Counted from the first letter of the stretch, positions 7,986-18,522 are shown. The stretch: DNA of 64,000 nucleotides from an uncultured beta proteobacterium (GCA_903935355.1 CAIZRK010000019.1:62001-126000); one strand, 5' to 3'. Notes: generated by a model not told the origin, from the letters alone. Translations and numbers: made by a program.

Positions 7986-9107
7986 ATGGATGTAGTAGAT
8001 ATCAGTTCATTAAGTAACTCTGTTTTATGGGCTACTTTTGCACTTACTTTTGTTTTAGGCGCAGTGATGCAAAAAACGGGTTTTTGCAGCATGGGCGCAG
8101 TCTCCGATATATTTATTATGTCTAGCTGGGATCGTCTTAAGCAATGGTTTTTGGCAATCGGTGTAGCTATTGTAGGATTTGCTCTGATGTCTTACTTAGG
8201 ATTAATTGATCCTTTGAAAAGTTTTTATACAAGTAATAAATTATTATGGCTATCTTCTATTGTTGGTAGTGTGTGTTTTGGTTTTGGAATGGTTTTAGCT
8301 TCTGGTTGCGGTAGTAAAACCTTGGTTCGTATTGGCGGCGGCAATTTAAAATCCATTATTGTTTTTATGGTGCTTGGGCTTTCTGCCTATATGACGATGC
8401 GTGGCTTTCTGGGTGTTATTCGCATTAATACTTTAGATGCCGTCTTTATTGGTTTAAGTACCCCACAAGATTTACCAAGCATACTGAGTGCCTCTACTGG
8501 AATAGCGAGGAGCAACTTACATTTAGCTCTAGGCTTAGTCATTGGCTCTGCCTTTATAGCCTTTGCATTAGCTAAGAAAGCCTTTTGGACTTTCGAAAAT
8601 CTCCTAGCCGGCATTACTGTTGGCTTGGTTATTTGTGCAGTTTGGTTTGTTTCTGGCTCACTTGGCTTTGTTGCTGAGGATCCCAATACATTGGAGGAGG
8701 TTTTTTTAGTGACTAATTCTGGTCGCATGGAAAGCCTATCTTTTGTAGCTCCTTACGCTTATTCACTAGATTGGCTGATGATGTATAGCGATACCTCCAA
8801 GGTTTTAACCATTGGCATCGTCGCAGTGATTGGCATGATTTTAGGCTCCGCATTTGTTGCCATAATCACTAAATCATTTCGTTTTGAGACATTTCGCAAT
8901 ACGGAAGATACGGCCAATCATTTAATTGGCGCGTCACTGATGGGATTTGGCGGTGTTACTGCTTTAGGCTGTACAGTAGGGCAAGGTTTAAGTGGCTTAT
9001 CTACTCTGGCGATAGGCTCCTTTTTGGCTTTATTAGGTTTTATATTCGGCGCTTACATAGCATTACGTTATTTACAGATGCGTTTAGCGCCTAATCCCTG
9101 CAGTTAA
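7986..9107 (+). CDS. YeeE/YedE (SoxT-like) sulfur-compound transporter
   Basis: 373-residue inner-membrane protein of the YeeE/YedE family (PF04143), relatives of which take up thiosulfate. Two homologous halves are visible, each with the family's Gly-Cys motifs: KTGFCSMG and ASGCGSKTLVRIG in the first half, LGCTVGQGLSGLS in the second. About ten hydrophobic segments are present. Cysteines in these motifs relay the substrate in structurally studied homologues (established knowledge). It directly follows the sox genes, which supports thiosulfate or sulfur import. Confidence 0.85.
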   Translation: MDVVDISSLSNSVLWATFALTFVLGAVMQKTGFCSMGAVSDIFIMSSWDRLKQWFLAIGVAIVGFALMSYLGLIDPLKSFYTSNKLLWLSSIVGSVCFGFGMVLASGCGSKTLVRIGGGNLKSIIVFMVLGLSAYMTMRGFLGVIRINTLDAVFIGLSTPQDLPSILSASTGIARSNLHLALGLVIGSAFIAFALAKKAFWTFENLLAGITVGLVICAVWFVSGSLGFVAEDPNTLEEVFLVTNSGRMESLSFVAPYAYSLDWLMMYSDTSKVLTIGIVAVIGMILGSAFVAIITKSFRFETFRNTEDTANHLIGASLMGFGGVTALGCTVGQGLSGLSTLAIGSFLALLGFIFGAYIALRYLQMRLAPNPCS

Positions 9108-9141
9108 TTTGCTCTTAAATATGACTTAGTTAAAGAACGCT

Positions 9142-9585
9142 ATGCAAATAGATTGGCTTACCTTTACACCTGGCCCTGCCTTAGCTGGGGGAATGATTCT
9201 TGGTGTGGCTGCTGCCTCATATGTTCTCTTGCACGGACGTATTCTGGGTATTAGCGGAATTCTTGCTGGCTTACTCTACCCAAAAACGGCTGATTGGGAT
9301 TGGCGTTTAAGTCTAAGCCTTGGGATTCTTAGTGCGCCTTTTTGGGGGGCTCTATTATTTGGCCTGCATCCATTACAAGTGATTGATGCTGATTGGCTGG
9401 CAATCGTTATAGCTGGTTTATTAGTTGGCTTTGGCGCTCAATATGGCTCTGGTTGTACCAGTAGCCATGGGATCTGTGGACTCTCGCGATTGTCTCCTCG
9501 TTCACTCGTGGCAACGCTTACATTTATGGCTGCTGGTTTCATTGTGGTATTTGTCATTCGCCATGTTTTAGGAGTGAGCTCATGA
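9142..9585 (+). CDS. YeeE/YedE half-size transporter subunit
   Basis: 147-residue membrane protein equal to one half of a YeeE/YedE transporter, with motif YGSGCTSSHGICGLSRLSPRS around residues 100-120. Such half-size proteins usually come in pairs. Its stop overlaps the start of the next gene in an ATGA (9582-9585), so the two are translationally coupled and probably form one transporter. Confidence 0.85.
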   Translation: MQIDWLTFTPGPALAGGMILGVAAASYVLLHGRILGISGILAGLLYPKTADWDWRLSLSLGILSAPFWGALLFGLHPLQVIDADWLAIVIAGLLVGFGAQYGSGCTSSHGICGLSRLSPRSLVATLTFMAAGFIVVFVIRHVLGVSS

Positions 9586-10019
9586 GAAAACACTTCGGGC
9601 TATTGAGTCAATATTTAATTGGTATTTTATTCGGTTTGGGTTTAATGATTTCAGGGATGAGCAATCCACAAAAGATTCTCAACTTTTTAGATATCACAGG
9701 AAAATGGGACCCATCCTTGCTTTTTGTCATGGGCGGAGCAGTGATTGTGGGTTTAGCTGGCTTTTATATTGTTTCTCAAAGAAGTGTGGCTTTCTTTGGT
9801 GGAGCATTGCACATTCCCGCTAGGCGTGCGATTACTAAACCCCTACTGATTGGTAGCTTTATATTTGGTACTGGTTGGGGCATTGCTGGTTTTTGTCCTG
9901 GGCCGGCCTTAGTTTCTTTAGGATCTGGTCAGCTAAAGGCTCTAGTTTTTGTGATTGCTATGTTGCTGGGCATGGTTATTTGTGAACATTTCTTTACAGG
10001 GCATAAGAATTCTGCCTGA
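9582..10019 (+). CDS. YeeE/YedE partner subunit (DUF6691-like)
   Basis: 145-residue membrane protein, partner of the preceding half-size subunit. Seen motifs: LGLMISGMSNPQKILNFLD near the N-terminus and FGTGWGIAGFCPGPALVSLGSG near 105-125, the latter carrying the family's conserved Cys. Four to five hydrophobic segments. The pair is known next to sulfurtransferases and sulfide-related hydrolases, matching the neighbour downstream. Confidence 0.85.
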   Translation: MRKHFGLLSQYLIGILFGLGLMISGMSNPQKILNFLDITGKWDPSLLFVMGGAVIVGLAGFYIVSQRSVAFFGGALHIPARRAITKPLLIGSFIFGTGWGIAGFCPGPALVSLGSGQLKALVFVIAMLLGMVICEHFFTGHKNSA

Positions 10020-10070
10020 TTTAGAATCACCTTATTACTTTTCATATATTTAAATCATTAAGAGGATAAG

Positions 10071-10415
10071 ATGAGCCTTCCAATTACCTGCCATAACACT
10101 CAATTTGGCACTCTTGGGCAAATTGACCCTAGTCACTTAGTCGCCATTGCAGCGCAGGGCTATAAGAGCGTGATTAATAACCGTCCTGATTTTGAAGCGG
10201 GGCCCAACCAACCGACTAATGCAGAGATCGCAACTCAAGCAGAAAAGTTAGGCCTACATTACGTTTATTTGCCAGTAGTTCCAGGTTCTATTACACCCGA
10301 GCAGGTAGCGGAAATGGCGCGTTTATTAAAAACGATCCCCAGCCCTATTTTGGCATTTTGTCGCTCGGGTGCACGCTCTACGAATTTATATCAAATGGCT
10401 TTGTTGGTTCGTTAA
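10071..10415 (+). CDS. TIGR01244-family sulfurtransferase
   Basis: 114-residue cytosolic protein with a phosphatase/rhodanese-like loop AFCRSGARS, nucleophile Cys97. It opens with the family's GQIDPSHL and YKSVINNRPDFE segments. Family members couple with YeeE/YedE transporters and handle incoming sulfane sulfur. A good AGAGGATAAG ribosome site precedes the ATG. It closes the sulfur locus. Confidence 0.87.
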   Translation: MSLPITCHNTQFGTLGQIDPSHLVAIAAQGYKSVINNRPDFEAGPNQPTNAEIATQAEKLGLHYVYLPVVPGSITPEQVAEMARLLKTIPSPILAFCRSGARSTNLYQMALLVR

Positions 10416-10450
10416 TTAGTTCGACCATCTTTATATTGACAGTCTAAGTA

Positions 10451-10870
10451 ATGCGTATTGAAATACCCGAAGAAAAGAAATTGGTTCATGAAATTCGCAT
10501 GCCTATTCGCTGGGGGGATATGGATGCTTATGCCCACGTTAATAATACTGTGTACTTTCGTTATATGGAGCAAGCTCGGGTAGAGTGGATTACTTCACTT
10601 GGTTATGACGTAGCTCCGGGCAAAGAATCCATGCTGATGATCAATGGCTTTTGTAATTTTTACCAGCAACTTTCCTATCCAGGAGAATTGATTCTCAAAA
10701 CGTCGATTGGTACGATTGGTAGATCCAGTATTGATATCTACACCTCAATGTCGCTCACCACAATGCCTGATGACATAGTAGCTATTGGTGGTGCCACTAT
10801 GGTGTGGGTTGATCTGATAACTAATAAGTCTGCGCCGTGGCCGCAGCACGTACTTGATAAGCTGCGCTAG
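10451..10870 (+). CDS. Acyl-CoA thioesterase (hotdog fold, YbgC/FcbC type)
   Basis: 139 residues, single hotdog domain. The active-site segment RWGDMDAYAHVNNTVYFRYMEQAR (shown as WGDMDAYAHVNN at about 22-33) carries the Asp typical of 4-hydroxybenzoyl-CoA thioesterase-like enzymes. It hydrolyses an acyl-CoA; the natural substrate cannot be told from sequence. It ends 8 bp before mnmH, and the two may share a transcript. Confidence 0.85.
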   Translation: MRIEIPEEKKLVHEIRMPIRWGDMDAYAHVNNTVYFRYMEQARVEWITSLGYDVAPGKESMLMINGFCNFYQQLSYPGELILKTSIGTIGRSSIDIYTSMSLTTMPDDIVAIGGATMVWVDLITNKSAPWPQHVLDKLR

Positions 10871-10878
10871 GATAATTT

Positions 10879-11952
10879 TTGCAGCCAAGTAATACACACA
10901 TTCTCAATATTGCAAAGCTTTCTACTTCACTTGGACAGTTTGATGCCATCATTGATGTACGTTCCCCAGCAGAATTTGCTTTAGACCATATTCCAGGGGC
11001 TCTGAACTATCCTGTTTTAAGTAATGAAGAGCGGATTGAAATAGGAACGCTATACAAACAAGTCTCTCCCTTTGCCGCTAAAAAACTCGGCGCCGCTCTA
11101 GTTTCTAGAAATATCGCCAATCACTTAGAGCATTCTCTGTTGGATTTTCCTCGGGGGTGGCGACCATTAATCTATTGCTGGCGTGGTGGCGATCGCAGTG
11201 GGGCGTTTACACATATTCTTAACCGAATTGGCTGGAAAGCCATGCAGTTAGAAAACGGCTACCAAGGATTTAGGCGAACTGTGATTGATGGTTTAGGGCA
11301 AGCCGCAAAAGATTTCTCCTTTCTGGTCATCTGTGGGATGACAGGCAGCGGAAAAACTAGAGTTTTACAAGAAATCGGCGGTCTTGGTGCGCAGGTCCTA
11401 GATCTAGAAGCCTTAGCTATTCATCGGGGATCAGTTCTCGGTAATGAGCCGAATATTGATCAACCCTCGCAAAAAGGATTTGAGACTGCGCTTTGGAATG
11501 CCATCCATTTGCTTGATCCCTCTAAGCCGGTATTTGTAGAGTCAGAGAGTAAGAAGGTGGGCGGTGTTCATATTCCCGATCCTTTGATGGAAAAAATTCG
11601 GATGGGTCAATGCATTGAGCTGCGCTCAAGTACTAAGACACGAGTGTCTTGGCTGATTCATGAATATCACCACTTTTTATCTGACACAGATAATTTTAAG
11701 CACAAGCTAAGTCTATTAACTTCCCGTTATGGTAAAGAGCAAATTAATCAATGGAATCTTGCTATTGATGCAGGTAACTTTGATAGCTTAGTAGAGGAGT
11801 TGTTAGTGATGCACTATGACCCCTCTTATCAATCTTCAATCGTACGTAACTTTTCAAAGTATCGTGAAGACCATTTCATTGCACTTGAAAGCGATAGCGA
11901 TGAAGCATTTGCAAAAGCTGCAAAGGCCATACTCTCAAAAGTCAGTCTTTAA
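10879..11952 (+). CDS. mnmH: tRNA 2-selenouridine synthase MnmH (SelU)
   Basis: 357-residue enzyme that replaces the sulfur of wobble 2-thiouridine with selenium by way of a geranylated intermediate. The N-terminal rhodanese domain has the catalytic Cys100 in [10 protein letters not shown], and the C-terminal part has a P-loop GMTGSGKT at 153-160. The start is a TTG 10 bases after an AGGA; no ATG gives a complete rhodanese domain. Selenophosphate synthase is not in the window, so true selenium use cannot be judged here. Confidence 0.9.
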   Translation: MQPSNTHILNIAKLSTSLGQFDAIIDVRSPAEFALDHIPGALNYPVLSNEERIEIGTLYKQVSPFAAKKLGAALVSRNIANHLEHSLLDFPRGWRPLIYCWRGGDRSGAFTHILNRIGWKAMQLENGYQGFRRTVIDGLGQAAKDFSFLVICGMTGSGKTRVLQEIGGLGAQVLDLEALAIHRGSVLGNEPNIDQPSQKGFETALWNAIHLLDPSKPVFVESESKKVGGVHIPDPLMEKIRMGQCIELRSSTKTRVSWLIHEYHHFLSDTDNFKHKLSLLTSRYGKEQINQWNLAIDAGNFDSLVEELLVMHYDPSYQSSIVRNFSKYREDHFIALESDSDEAFAKAAKAILSKVSL

Positions 11953-13127
11953 CTAAACGCCTGAATTCCGGTTTGAGCACGACCCAAAATTAGGGCATGA
12001 ATGTCGTGGGTGCCCTCATAGGTATTGACCACTTCTAAATTGAGCATGTGGCGGATCACGCCATATTCATCGGAGATACCATTACCGCCATGCATGTCTC
12101 TGGCAAGGCGCGCTACCTCTAAAGATTTACCACAAGAGTTACGTTTCATCATGGAGGTAATTTCTGGGGCGGCGATATGCTCATCCTTCATGCGACCAAG
12201 GCGCAAGCAACCTTGCAAAGCGAGCGTAATTTCAGTTTGCATATCTGCTAGTTTCTTTTGAATGAGCTGATTAGCTGCTAAAGGACGACCAAACTGTTGG
12301 CGATCCATGGTGTATTGACGGGCAGCATGCCAGCACCATTCAGCAGCACCTAAACTACCCCAGGCAATGCCGTAGCGTGCAGAGTTTAGGCAGGTAAAGG
12401 GACCTTTAAGCCCAGTGATTTCTGGGAATTCATTTTCAGCAGGGACAAAGACATCATCCATCACTATTTCACCGGTAATGGAAGCCCTTAAACCCATCTT
12501 TCCACTGATTTTAGGAGCGCTCAGACCCTTCATTCCTTTTTCTAATATATAGCCCCTAATTAGGCCCTCATCATTCTTGGCCCACACCACAAAGACATCG
12601 GCGATAGGAGAGTTAGAGATCCACATCTTAGAGCCCGATAAGGAGAATCCACCAGCCACCTTTTTAGCTCGGGTAATCATTCCGCCAGCATCAGAGCCAA
12701 AGTTAGGCTCGGTCAAGCCAAAACAACCAATCCATTCACCACTCGCTAATTTTGGTAGGTACTTCTGTTTCTGTGCTTCACTACCGAATTCATTAATCGG
12801 AACCATTACCAAGGAAGACTGAACACTCATCATCGAGCGGTAACCAGAATCTACTCGTTCAATTTCTCGAGCAATTAATCCGTAGGAGACATAGTTGAGG
12901 TTGGCACCACCATATTGCTCTGGAATCGTAATTCCCAATAAACCCAGCTCGCCCATTTCTCGAAAGATGGTGGGGTCGGTAGTTTCATTACGAAAAGCTT
13001 CATGAATTCTGGGCATTAAGCGACCTTGTGCATATTCTGCAGCAGCATCGCGAATCATCCTCTCTTCTTCGGTCAGTTGTTTATCGAGAAGGAGGGGGTC
13101 AGCCCAATTAAAACTCGCTTTACTCAT
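11949..13127 (-). CDS. gcdH: Glutaryl-CoA dehydrogenase-like acyl-CoA dehydrogenase
   Basis: 392-residue FAD enzyme. Compared with general acyl-CoA dehydrogenases it has the glutaryl-CoA dehydrogenase features: [17 protein letters not shown] near the start, [27 protein letters not shown] and the catalytic Glu371 in NTYEGTHDI. It would oxidise and decarboxylate glutaryl-CoA to crotonyl-CoA in lysine/tryptophan breakdown. It is convergent with mnmH, overlapping by 4 bp, and has no pathway neighbours. Confidence 0.88.
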   Translation of the reverse strand: MSKASFNWADPLLLDKQLTEEERMIRDAAAEYAQGRLMPRIHEAFRNETTDPTIFREMGELGLLGITIPEQYGGANLNYVSYGLIAREIERVDSGYRSMMSVQSSLVMVPINEFGSEAQKQKYLPKLASGEWIGCFGLTEPNFGSDAGGMITRAKKVAGGFSLSGSKMWISNSPIADVFVVWAKNDEGLIRGYILEKGMKGLSAPKISGKMGLRASITGEIVMDDVFVPAENEFPEITGLKGPFTCLNSARYGIAWGSLGAAEWCWHAARQYTMDRQQFGRPLAANQLIQKKLADMQTEITLALQGCLRLGRMKDEHIAAPEITSMMKRNSCGKSLEVARLARDMHGGNGISDEYGVIRHMLNLEVVNTYEGTHDIHALILGRAQTGIQAFS

Positions 13128-13153
13128 GGTGTACTCAGGCTCAGGTTAAGTGA

Positions 13154-13969
13154 ATGCTTTTGATGTTTTATTGCGGTCTCTGTGAAGTTACAAGAATGTC
13201 TATATTCTTATTACTATTATCCATTTTTACCATTATTTTAGCCTTTACATTCATAGCCATGTCACAACCTAGGCGCCACCACCGTTACTATGATTTGATG
13301 ATGACTGCCTTTGTGGTGGTACTACTGTGCTCTAACTTCATTGGTGCAGGTAAAGCAGCTGTTATTGATTTGCCCTACTTTGGAACGCTGATATTTGGTG
13401 GCGGGGTTCTATTTTTCCCAATTGCCTATTTTTTTGGCGATATTCTGACAGAAGTCTATGGTTATGCCTATGATCGTAGGGCAGTGTGGGCTGGATTTAC
13501 TGCCTTAGCATTTGCTGCCATCATGGCTCAAATCGTGATTGCCCTTCCAGTGGCGCCTGGGTCTTATATGGCCAATTACCAGCAAGGCTTAGAAACCGTA
13601 TTTGGAAACTCTTGGCGCATTGCTATGGCCTCTATGCTGGCTTTTTGGTGCGGTAGCTTTTCTAATAGCTATGTCCTAGCTAAGATGAAAATATGGTCCC
13701 AAGGGCGCTATCTATGGATGAGAACCATTGGCTCTACTGCTGTAGGGGAACTCGTTGACTCTTCTTTGTTCTATATGCTGGCGTTTTATGGTCTTTGGAG
13801 CTTTGATCAGGTGATTGCGGTAGCTTTATCTCAATATGTTCTTAAAACAGCTTGGGAGGTCTTAGCGACGCCCTTAACTTATTGGGTAGTGAACTTTCTT
13901 AAACGTAAAGAAAATGTGGATCACTACGACCTGCATACAAATTTCACTCCATTTAGCGTGAAAGTGTAA
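13154..13969 (+). CDS. Queuosine precursor transporter (YhhQ/VUT family)
   Basis: Multi-pass membrane protein of the PF02592 family that imports queuine precursors. Recognisable segments: [38 protein letters not shown], and [17 protein letters not shown]. The start is uncertain: the ATG at 13154 has an AGG 8 bases upstream and adds an extra hydrophobic helix, 13196 is an alternative, while 13259 ([13 protein letters not shown]) gives a length closer to known members. Function follows family knowledge; nothing nearby concerns queuosine. Confidence 0.82.
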   Translation: MLLMFYCGLCEVTRMSIFLLLLSIFTIILAFTFIAMSQPRRHHRYYDLMMTAFVVVLLCSNFIGAGKAAVIDLPYFGTLIFGGGVLFFPIAYFFGDILTEVYGYAYDRRAVWAGFTALAFAAIMAQIVIALPVAPGSYMANYQQGLETVFGNSWRIAMASMLAFWCGSFSNSYVLAKMKIWSQGRYLWMRTIGSTAVGELVDSSLFYMLAFYGLWSFDQVIAVALSQYVLKTAWEVLATPLTYWVVNFLKRKENVDHYDLHTNFTPFSVKV

Positions 13970-14067
13970 TTTCAGGCAGTTGCCATCTGAACCCGTTAAA
14001 ATATTGGTCTTTGATGCAAAGCTGCATCAACCCTATTGAATTTGAATACCAGAAAGTAAGACCATCC

Positions 14068-15675
14068 GTGCTGTCCGCATCTAATATCACCATGCAATTT
14101 GGGGCAAAACCCCTGTTTGAAAACATTTCCGTCAAATTTGGCGGCGGTAACCGGTACGGCCTGATTGGCGCGAATGGTTGTGGCAAGTCCACATTCATGA
14201 AAATCCTCGGCGGCGAATTGGAGCCTACTAGCGGAAATGTCAGCCTAGATCCTGGCATTCGTTTGGGTAAATTGCGCCAAGACCAGTTTGCCTATGAAGA
14301 CCAACGCGTTCTAGACGTAGTGATGATGGGTCATGAAGAAATGTGGCAAGCGGCTGCAGAGCGCGATGCCATCTATGCTAATCCCGATGCTACTGATGAC
14401 GACTACATGAAGGCTGCAGAGCTCGAAGGCCATTATGCAGAGTATGGTGGCTACACAGCAGAAGCTAAAGCAGGGGAGTTGCTTTTAGGTATTGGCATTC
14501 CCATTGAGCAACATGATGGCCCGATGAGTAATGTGGCTCCTGGTTGGAAGCTACGCGTATTGCTTGCGCAAGCCTTATTCTCTGATCCAGATGTGTTGTT
14601 GTTGGATGAGCCAACCAATAACTTGGATATTCATTCGATTCATTGGCTTGAAGATATTCTGAATGAAATCAAAAGCACGATCGTGATTATTTCCCATGAT
14701 CGTCACTTCTTAAATGAAGTATGTACACATATGGCCGATATGGATTTTGGAACACTCAAAGTGTATCCAGGCAACTATGACTCCTATATGCTCGCTTCTG
14801 TGCAGGCTCGCGCTCAACAGTTAAGTTCGAACGATAAGGCCAAAGAAAAGATTGCTGAATTACAGGCTTTCGTAAGCCGCTTCTCTGCAAATGCGTCTAA
14901 AGCCCGTCAAGCAACGTCACGTCAGCGCCAATTAGAGAAAATTGAGATCACTGAAATCAAACCTTCTTCACGTCAAAACCCATTTATTCGCTTTGATTCT
15001 GAAAAGAAGTTGCATAACATGGCCGTTGAGTGCAATGCGCTTACTAAAGCATACGACCGAACCATCTTTAAGAACTTCAAGATTGGTATTCGGGCTGGTG
15101 AAAAGGTTGCCATCATTGGACAAAATGGCGCTGGCAAAACGACACTATTAAAAACGATTCTGAGTAAGCGCTTTGATGGTATGCAGGCTGATAGCGGTGA
15201 TGTTAAGTGGGCAGAAAATGCTAATGTGGGTGTAATGCCTCAAGACAATACTGAGCTCTTTGCTAAGGATGAGCTCCTCATGGATTGGATGAATGAGTGG
15301 CGCAATACAGGTGACGACGATCAAGTCATTCGGGGTACTTTAGGACGCTTATTGTTTTCTGGTGATGACATCAGTAAATCGGTCAAAGTACTCTCTGGTG
15401 GAGAAAAAGGCCGCATGATTTGGGGAAAGCTAATGCTACAAAAGCACAATGTCCTCGCCATGGATGAGCCCACCAACCATATGGATATGGAATCCATTGA
15501 GAGTTTGCAAATTGCTCTTGAGAAATATGAAGGCACTTTGATATTTGTATCTCACGATCGTGAGTTTGTTTCTGCTTTGGCTAATCGCATTTTAGAAGTG
15601 AAAATGGACGGCACTATCACTGATTACTCAGGCACTTACGAAGAGTATCTCCGTAGTCAGGCTCTAGCGGGCTAA
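14068..15675 (+). CDS. ybiT: ABC-F family ATPase, YbiT type
   Basis: Soluble protein with two ATP-binding cassettes and no membrane segment, so an ABC-F translation factor rather than a transporter. It closely resembles E. coli YbiT from [20 protein letters not shown] onward. Walker A motifs are GANGCGKST and GQNGAGKTT; Walker B/ABC motifs are [11 protein letters not shown] and [10 protein letters not shown]; the second signature is LSGGEKGRM. The GTG at 14068 was chosen because it aligns with the YbiT N-terminus and gives 535 residues; the longer ATG at 14011 adds unrelated residues. Confidence 0.9.
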   Translation: MLSASNITMQFGAKPLFENISVKFGGGNRYGLIGANGCGKSTFMKILGGELEPTSGNVSLDPGIRLGKLRQDQFAYEDQRVLDVVMMGHEEMWQAAAERDAIYANPDATDDDYMKAAELEGHYAEYGGYTAEAKAGELLLGIGIPIEQHDGPMSNVAPGWKLRVLLAQALFSDPDVLLLDEPTNNLDIHSIHWLEDILNEIKSTIVIISHDRHFLNEVCTHMADMDFGTLKVYPGNYDSYMLASVQARAQQLSSNDKAKEKIAELQAFVSRFSANASKARQATSRQRQLEKIEITEIKPSSRQNPFIRFDSEKKLHNMAVECNALTKAYDRTIFKNFKIGIRAGEKVAIIGQNGAGKTTLLKTILSKRFDGMQADSGDVKWAENANVGVMPQDNTELFAKDELLMDWMNEWRNTGDDDQVIRGTLGRLLFSGDDISKSVKVLSGGEKGRMIWGKLMLQKHNVLAMDEPTNHMDMESIESLQIALEKYEGTLIFVSHDREFVSALANRILEVKMDGTITDYSGTYEEYLRSQALAG

Positions 15676-15929
15676 TTGCCTTCTTTATTTTGACGTTGGA
15701 AGCGCATTGCGGTGCCATCGGCTCTAATGCGTTTCCAAACCTGATCTTTTTCTTCTTGATTCAAAAATACCCAATTACTGACTTCGCTTAGGGTTCGACC
15801 ACAACCTTGGCAGATTTCGTCATAAAGGGTTGTGCAAACACCAATGCAAGGAGAGTCTGAAGTATCATCCCCAACTGCTAGCGAATTAGCACTTTCTTGA
15901 ATTGGGTTGAAATGATCCTTGGCAGTCAT
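15672..15929 (-). CDS. DUF1289 family protein
   Basis: Short protein (85 residues from the chosen start) with the four-Cys pattern of DUF1289: [20 protein letters not shown], which likely binds a metal. The function of the family is unknown. The start at 15929 overlaps the stop of the upstream gene in an ATGA, so translation is coupled; an ATG two codons earlier (15935) is possible. Its 3' end overlaps that of ybiT by 4 bp, convergently. Confidence 0.82.
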   Translation of the reverse strand: MTAKDHFNPIQESANSLAVGDDTSDSPCIGVCTTLYDEICQGCGRTLSEVSNWVFLNQEEKDQVWKRIRADGTAMRFQRQNKEGN

Positions 15930-17098
15930 GGGCATACTGTAGTCGATTTAAGCGGACTATGCTCTTCTAGCTCATTGACGTAAGCGGCTATTCCTTCATG
16001 CTCACGCTCTAAAAATCTTTTTACTGCTTTAGAAAACTGCTCGTCAGCTATCCAGTGGGCCGAAGAAATAGTTGTTGGGATAAAACCCCGAGCCATCTTA
16101 TGCTCGCCCTGGGCACCACCTTCAAAAGTTTGAATGCCTTCTTGAATACAGTACTCAATTGCCTGGTAATACGCTACCTCAAAATGTAGGCAGGGAATAT
16201 GTTCAAGAGCACCCCAGTATCTTCCATAGGCTTTAGAAGAATGCTGATCAACTACCAATAAAGATGAGGCAATAGGGATATTATTTTTAGAGGCGATGAT
16301 GAGGTGTAGGTACTCGGGCATGAGTTGTCCCAGCATCTGAAAACAGGACTCATTGAGATAAGGGGTAGAGTGATGCTCCAAATAGGTATTCTGATAGCAA
16401 CGGAAAAAGAATTCCCAATCATCAGAAGTGGCCATTTTTCCAGGAATGTGACGATATTCAATGTTCTCGGAGGCAACTTGTGCGCGTTCGCGGCGGATAT
16501 TCTTGCGGCGTTTCCTCGTTAAGGAAACAAGAAATTGTTCAAAGTTTTGATATTTGTGGTTATGCCAATGAAACTGCACGCTATCTCGCAACATAAAACC
16601 CTGCTCTACAAGCTCTTTTAGGACAATTTTGTCTGGAAATAGAATATGTACTGAGGAGAGCTCGTTTTGACTTACAAGAGCCTTTAATGAACGAATAAGG
16701 ATTTTCTCAATAGCGACAATATCCTCATCGGATGCAACTAGAAATCTTGATCCCTGTACAGGAGTAAAGGGGATAGCGCAAAGCGCCTTAGGGAAGTAGG
16801 GCATGCCAGCCTGTTCATAAGCTTGCGCCCAAGCCCAGTCAAATACGAATTCTCCATAGGAATGTTGCTTTAAATACAATGGCATAGCACCGACTAGAGA
16901 TAAATTACTTGAATTAACTAGGAGGTGCGCTACCTGCCAACCGGTATTGCCTCCAACACATCCACATTGCTCTAAGCTATGAAGGAACTCATATCTGAGG
17001 AAGGGGCCAGCAGTCTCTGGGAGCAGGGCATTCCATTGAGATGCGGAAGTCTCGGAAAGGCTGGAAATGACCTGAATCTGATATGAGGGGGAATTCAA
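15926..17098 (-). CDS. FemAB-like / DUF482 GNAT-fold protein
   Basis: 390-residue protein of the PF04339 (FemAB-like, formerly DUF482) family. Visible motifs: LPETAGPFLRYEFLHSLEQCGCVG near 27-49, LTRKRRKNIRRERAQV near 190, GRYWGALEHIPCLHFEVAYYQ and FEGGAQGEHKMARGFIP near 335-355. Relatives are annotated as acyltransferases or peptidoglycan-biosynthesis-like proteins without proven substrate. It lies 6 bp after gloA and 4 bp into the DUF1289 gene, forming a three-gene unit. Confidence 0.83.
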   Translation of the reverse strand: MNSPSYQIQVISSLSETSASQWNALLPETAGPFLRYEFLHSLEQCGCVGGNTGWQVAHLLVNSSNLSLVGAMPLYLKQHSYGEFVFDWAWAQAYEQAGMPYFPKALCAIPFTPVQGSRFLVASDEDIVAIEKILIRSLKALVSQNELSSVHILFPDKIVLKELVEQGFMLRDSVQFHWHNHKYQNFEQFLVSLTRKRRKNIRRERAQVASENIEYRHIPGKMATSDDWEFFFRCYQNTYLEHHSTPYLNESCFQMLGQLMPEYLHLIIASKNNIPIASSLLVVDQHSSKAYGRYWGALEHIPCLHFEVAYYQAIEYCIQEGIQTFEGGAQGEHKMARGFIPTTISSAHWIADEQFSKAVKRFLEREHEGIAAYVNELEEHSPLKSTTVCP

Positions 17099-17104
17099 TG
17101 AAAA

Positions 17105-17491
17105 TTAACGCTGAATCAATTCAATCTTGTAACCATCTGGATCGGTTACAAAGGCAATGATGGTATCGCCACCAGCTACTGGTCCTGCGGCTCGGATGAC
17201 ATTACCACCAGCAGCGGCTATCTTTTCACAAGCTGCATAGGCATCTGGGACCCCTATGGCAATGTGGCCATAAGCATCGCCCATCTGATAAGAATCTACC
17301 CCATAGTTATAGGTCAGCTCAATCTCTGATTGGCCGTCAGCATTACCTTTACCAAAACCTACAAAAGCAAGAGTGTATTTCTGTAATGGGCGATCGGTAG
17401 TGCGCAGTAAATTCATGCCAAACACCTTGGTATAAAAGTCAATAGAGCGAGTCATGTTGCTGATTCGAAGCATGGTATGGAGGATCATCAT
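17105..17491 (-). CDS. gloA: Lactoylglutathione lyase (glyoxalase I)
   Basis: 128-residue vicinal-oxygen-chelate enzyme that detoxifies methylglyoxal as its glutathione adduct. The four metal ligands are present: His in ILHTML, Glu in EIELTYNYG, His in GHIAIGV and Glu in YKIELIQR. The start at 17491 (MMILHTM) matches the family; an upstream start at 17557 would add 22 residues with no homology. First gene of the gloA / FemAB-like / DUF1289 unit. Confidence 0.92.
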   Translation of the reverse strand: MMILHTMLRISNMTRSIDFYTKVFGMNLLRTTDRPLQKYTLAFVGFGKGNADGQSEIELTYNYGVDSYQMGDAYGHIAIGVPDAYAACEKIAAAGGNVIRAAGPVAGGDTIIAFVTDPDGYKIELIQR

Positions 17492-17654
17492 GCATCTAAA
17501 TATAAAGGTATTTCTGAATTGATGTTGAAGGGGGTGATCTTGCGCTTTCTCCAGCATTCATGTCGCCGGTATTTTGTTGAGAGTCAGAATTTGCTTTGTA
17601 CTAGATTAGGTAGTAGCCTATCATTTTTTAATAAACAGACATTTGTTAACGCCT

Positions 17655-18455
17655 ATGCTAATCAGTTCTGATCTGCGGATCTATCTTATTGAATCCAACT
17701 TATTAACATGGATTTTATTATTCTCCATGCTTTTAATGGTAGAAATCGGCTGGAGATTAGGGCATCGACTGAGTTCTGAAGTCAAAGTAGATAATGCCGC
17801 TTCCACCGATACATTTATGGCTGGTATTTTTGGCCTATTAGCATTGCTATTGGCACTCACCTTTTCTGGGGCATCTGACCGATTTGATAAGCGCCGTGAC
17901 TTCATTTCTAAAGAGCTCAGCGCGATTGGAACAGCCTATCAATCTATTGATCTTTTATCAGCCAAAAGTCAAACGGCCGTTAGGAATACATTCATAAAAT
18001 ATCTCGATACGCGCATTACTATTTACCAAGGGAAAAAAGATGAATCTTCAATAAATCATCAATTTCAGATACATGATGAAATTGGTAATGAACTTTGGCG
18101 GGTAACAGTCTTGGCGGTTAGAGAAACGCCTTATCCTGAAAAACTAATCGCCGCCCAAATTTTGCCTGAATTATCTAGTATGTTTGATGCATCTGCAAAT
18201 CAGCGACTAGCCATGAAATTACATCCTCCGCCAATCATTTGGCAAGCGCTTATCTGCCTTTCCTTAGTGGGATCATTAGTTGCAGGTTATAGCTTAGGTC
18301 TTCAGAAAAAAAGAGACTGGTTTTTGACCCTTGTTTTTATAGTAATGATGGCAGGAACAATTATGGTTATTCTAAATTTAGAGTACCCAAGACTGGGCTT
18401 CGTAAAATTAGATGATTTTGATATAGAGCTAGTTAATTTAAGAAAATCTTTCTAA
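17655..18455 (+). CDS. Bestrophin-like (DUF4239-type) membrane protein
   Basis: About 266 residues with four hydrophobic segments: near residues 13-30, 55-75, and a pair near 195-215 and 225-245. The second is followed by SGASDRFDKRRDFISKELSAIGTAY, which is typical of DUF4239 / bestrophin-like proteins, a family with suspected channel activity. I chose the ATG at 17655; a TTG at 17643 is also open. No strong ribosome site is seen. It is followed by a bidirectional terminator. Confidence 0.7.
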   Translation: MLISSDLRIYLIESNLLTWILLFSMLLMVEIGWRLGHRLSSEVKVDNAASTDTFMAGIFGLLALLLALTFSGASDRFDKRRDFISKELSAIGTAYQSIDLLSAKSQTAVRNTFIKYLDTRITIYQGKKDESSINHQFQIHDEIGNELWRVTVLAVRETPYPEKLIAAQILPELSSMFDASANQRLAMKLHPPPIIWQALICLSLVGSLVAGYSLGLQKKRDWFLTLVFIVMMAGTIMVILNLEYPRLGFVKLDDFDIELVNLRKSF

Positions 18456-18471
18456 GATAGATGGGATTAAG

Positions 18472-18507
18472 ACAAAAAACCCAGGAACAGGTCCTGGGTT
18501 TTTTGTA
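18472..18507. terminator. Bidirectional intrinsic terminator
   Basis: CCCAGGA (18480-18486) pairs with TCCTGGG (18492-18498), flanked by an A-run on the left and a T-run on the right, so it can end both the + strand DUF4239 gene and the - strand ppiC transcript. Confidence 0.88.
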
Positions 18508-18522
18508 CTTAAGCTTAATGTG

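Noticed and set aside
13953-14258. 101-residue - strand ORF over the ybiT start
   Set aside because: Overlaps the first Walker A region of ybiT and has no homology signal.
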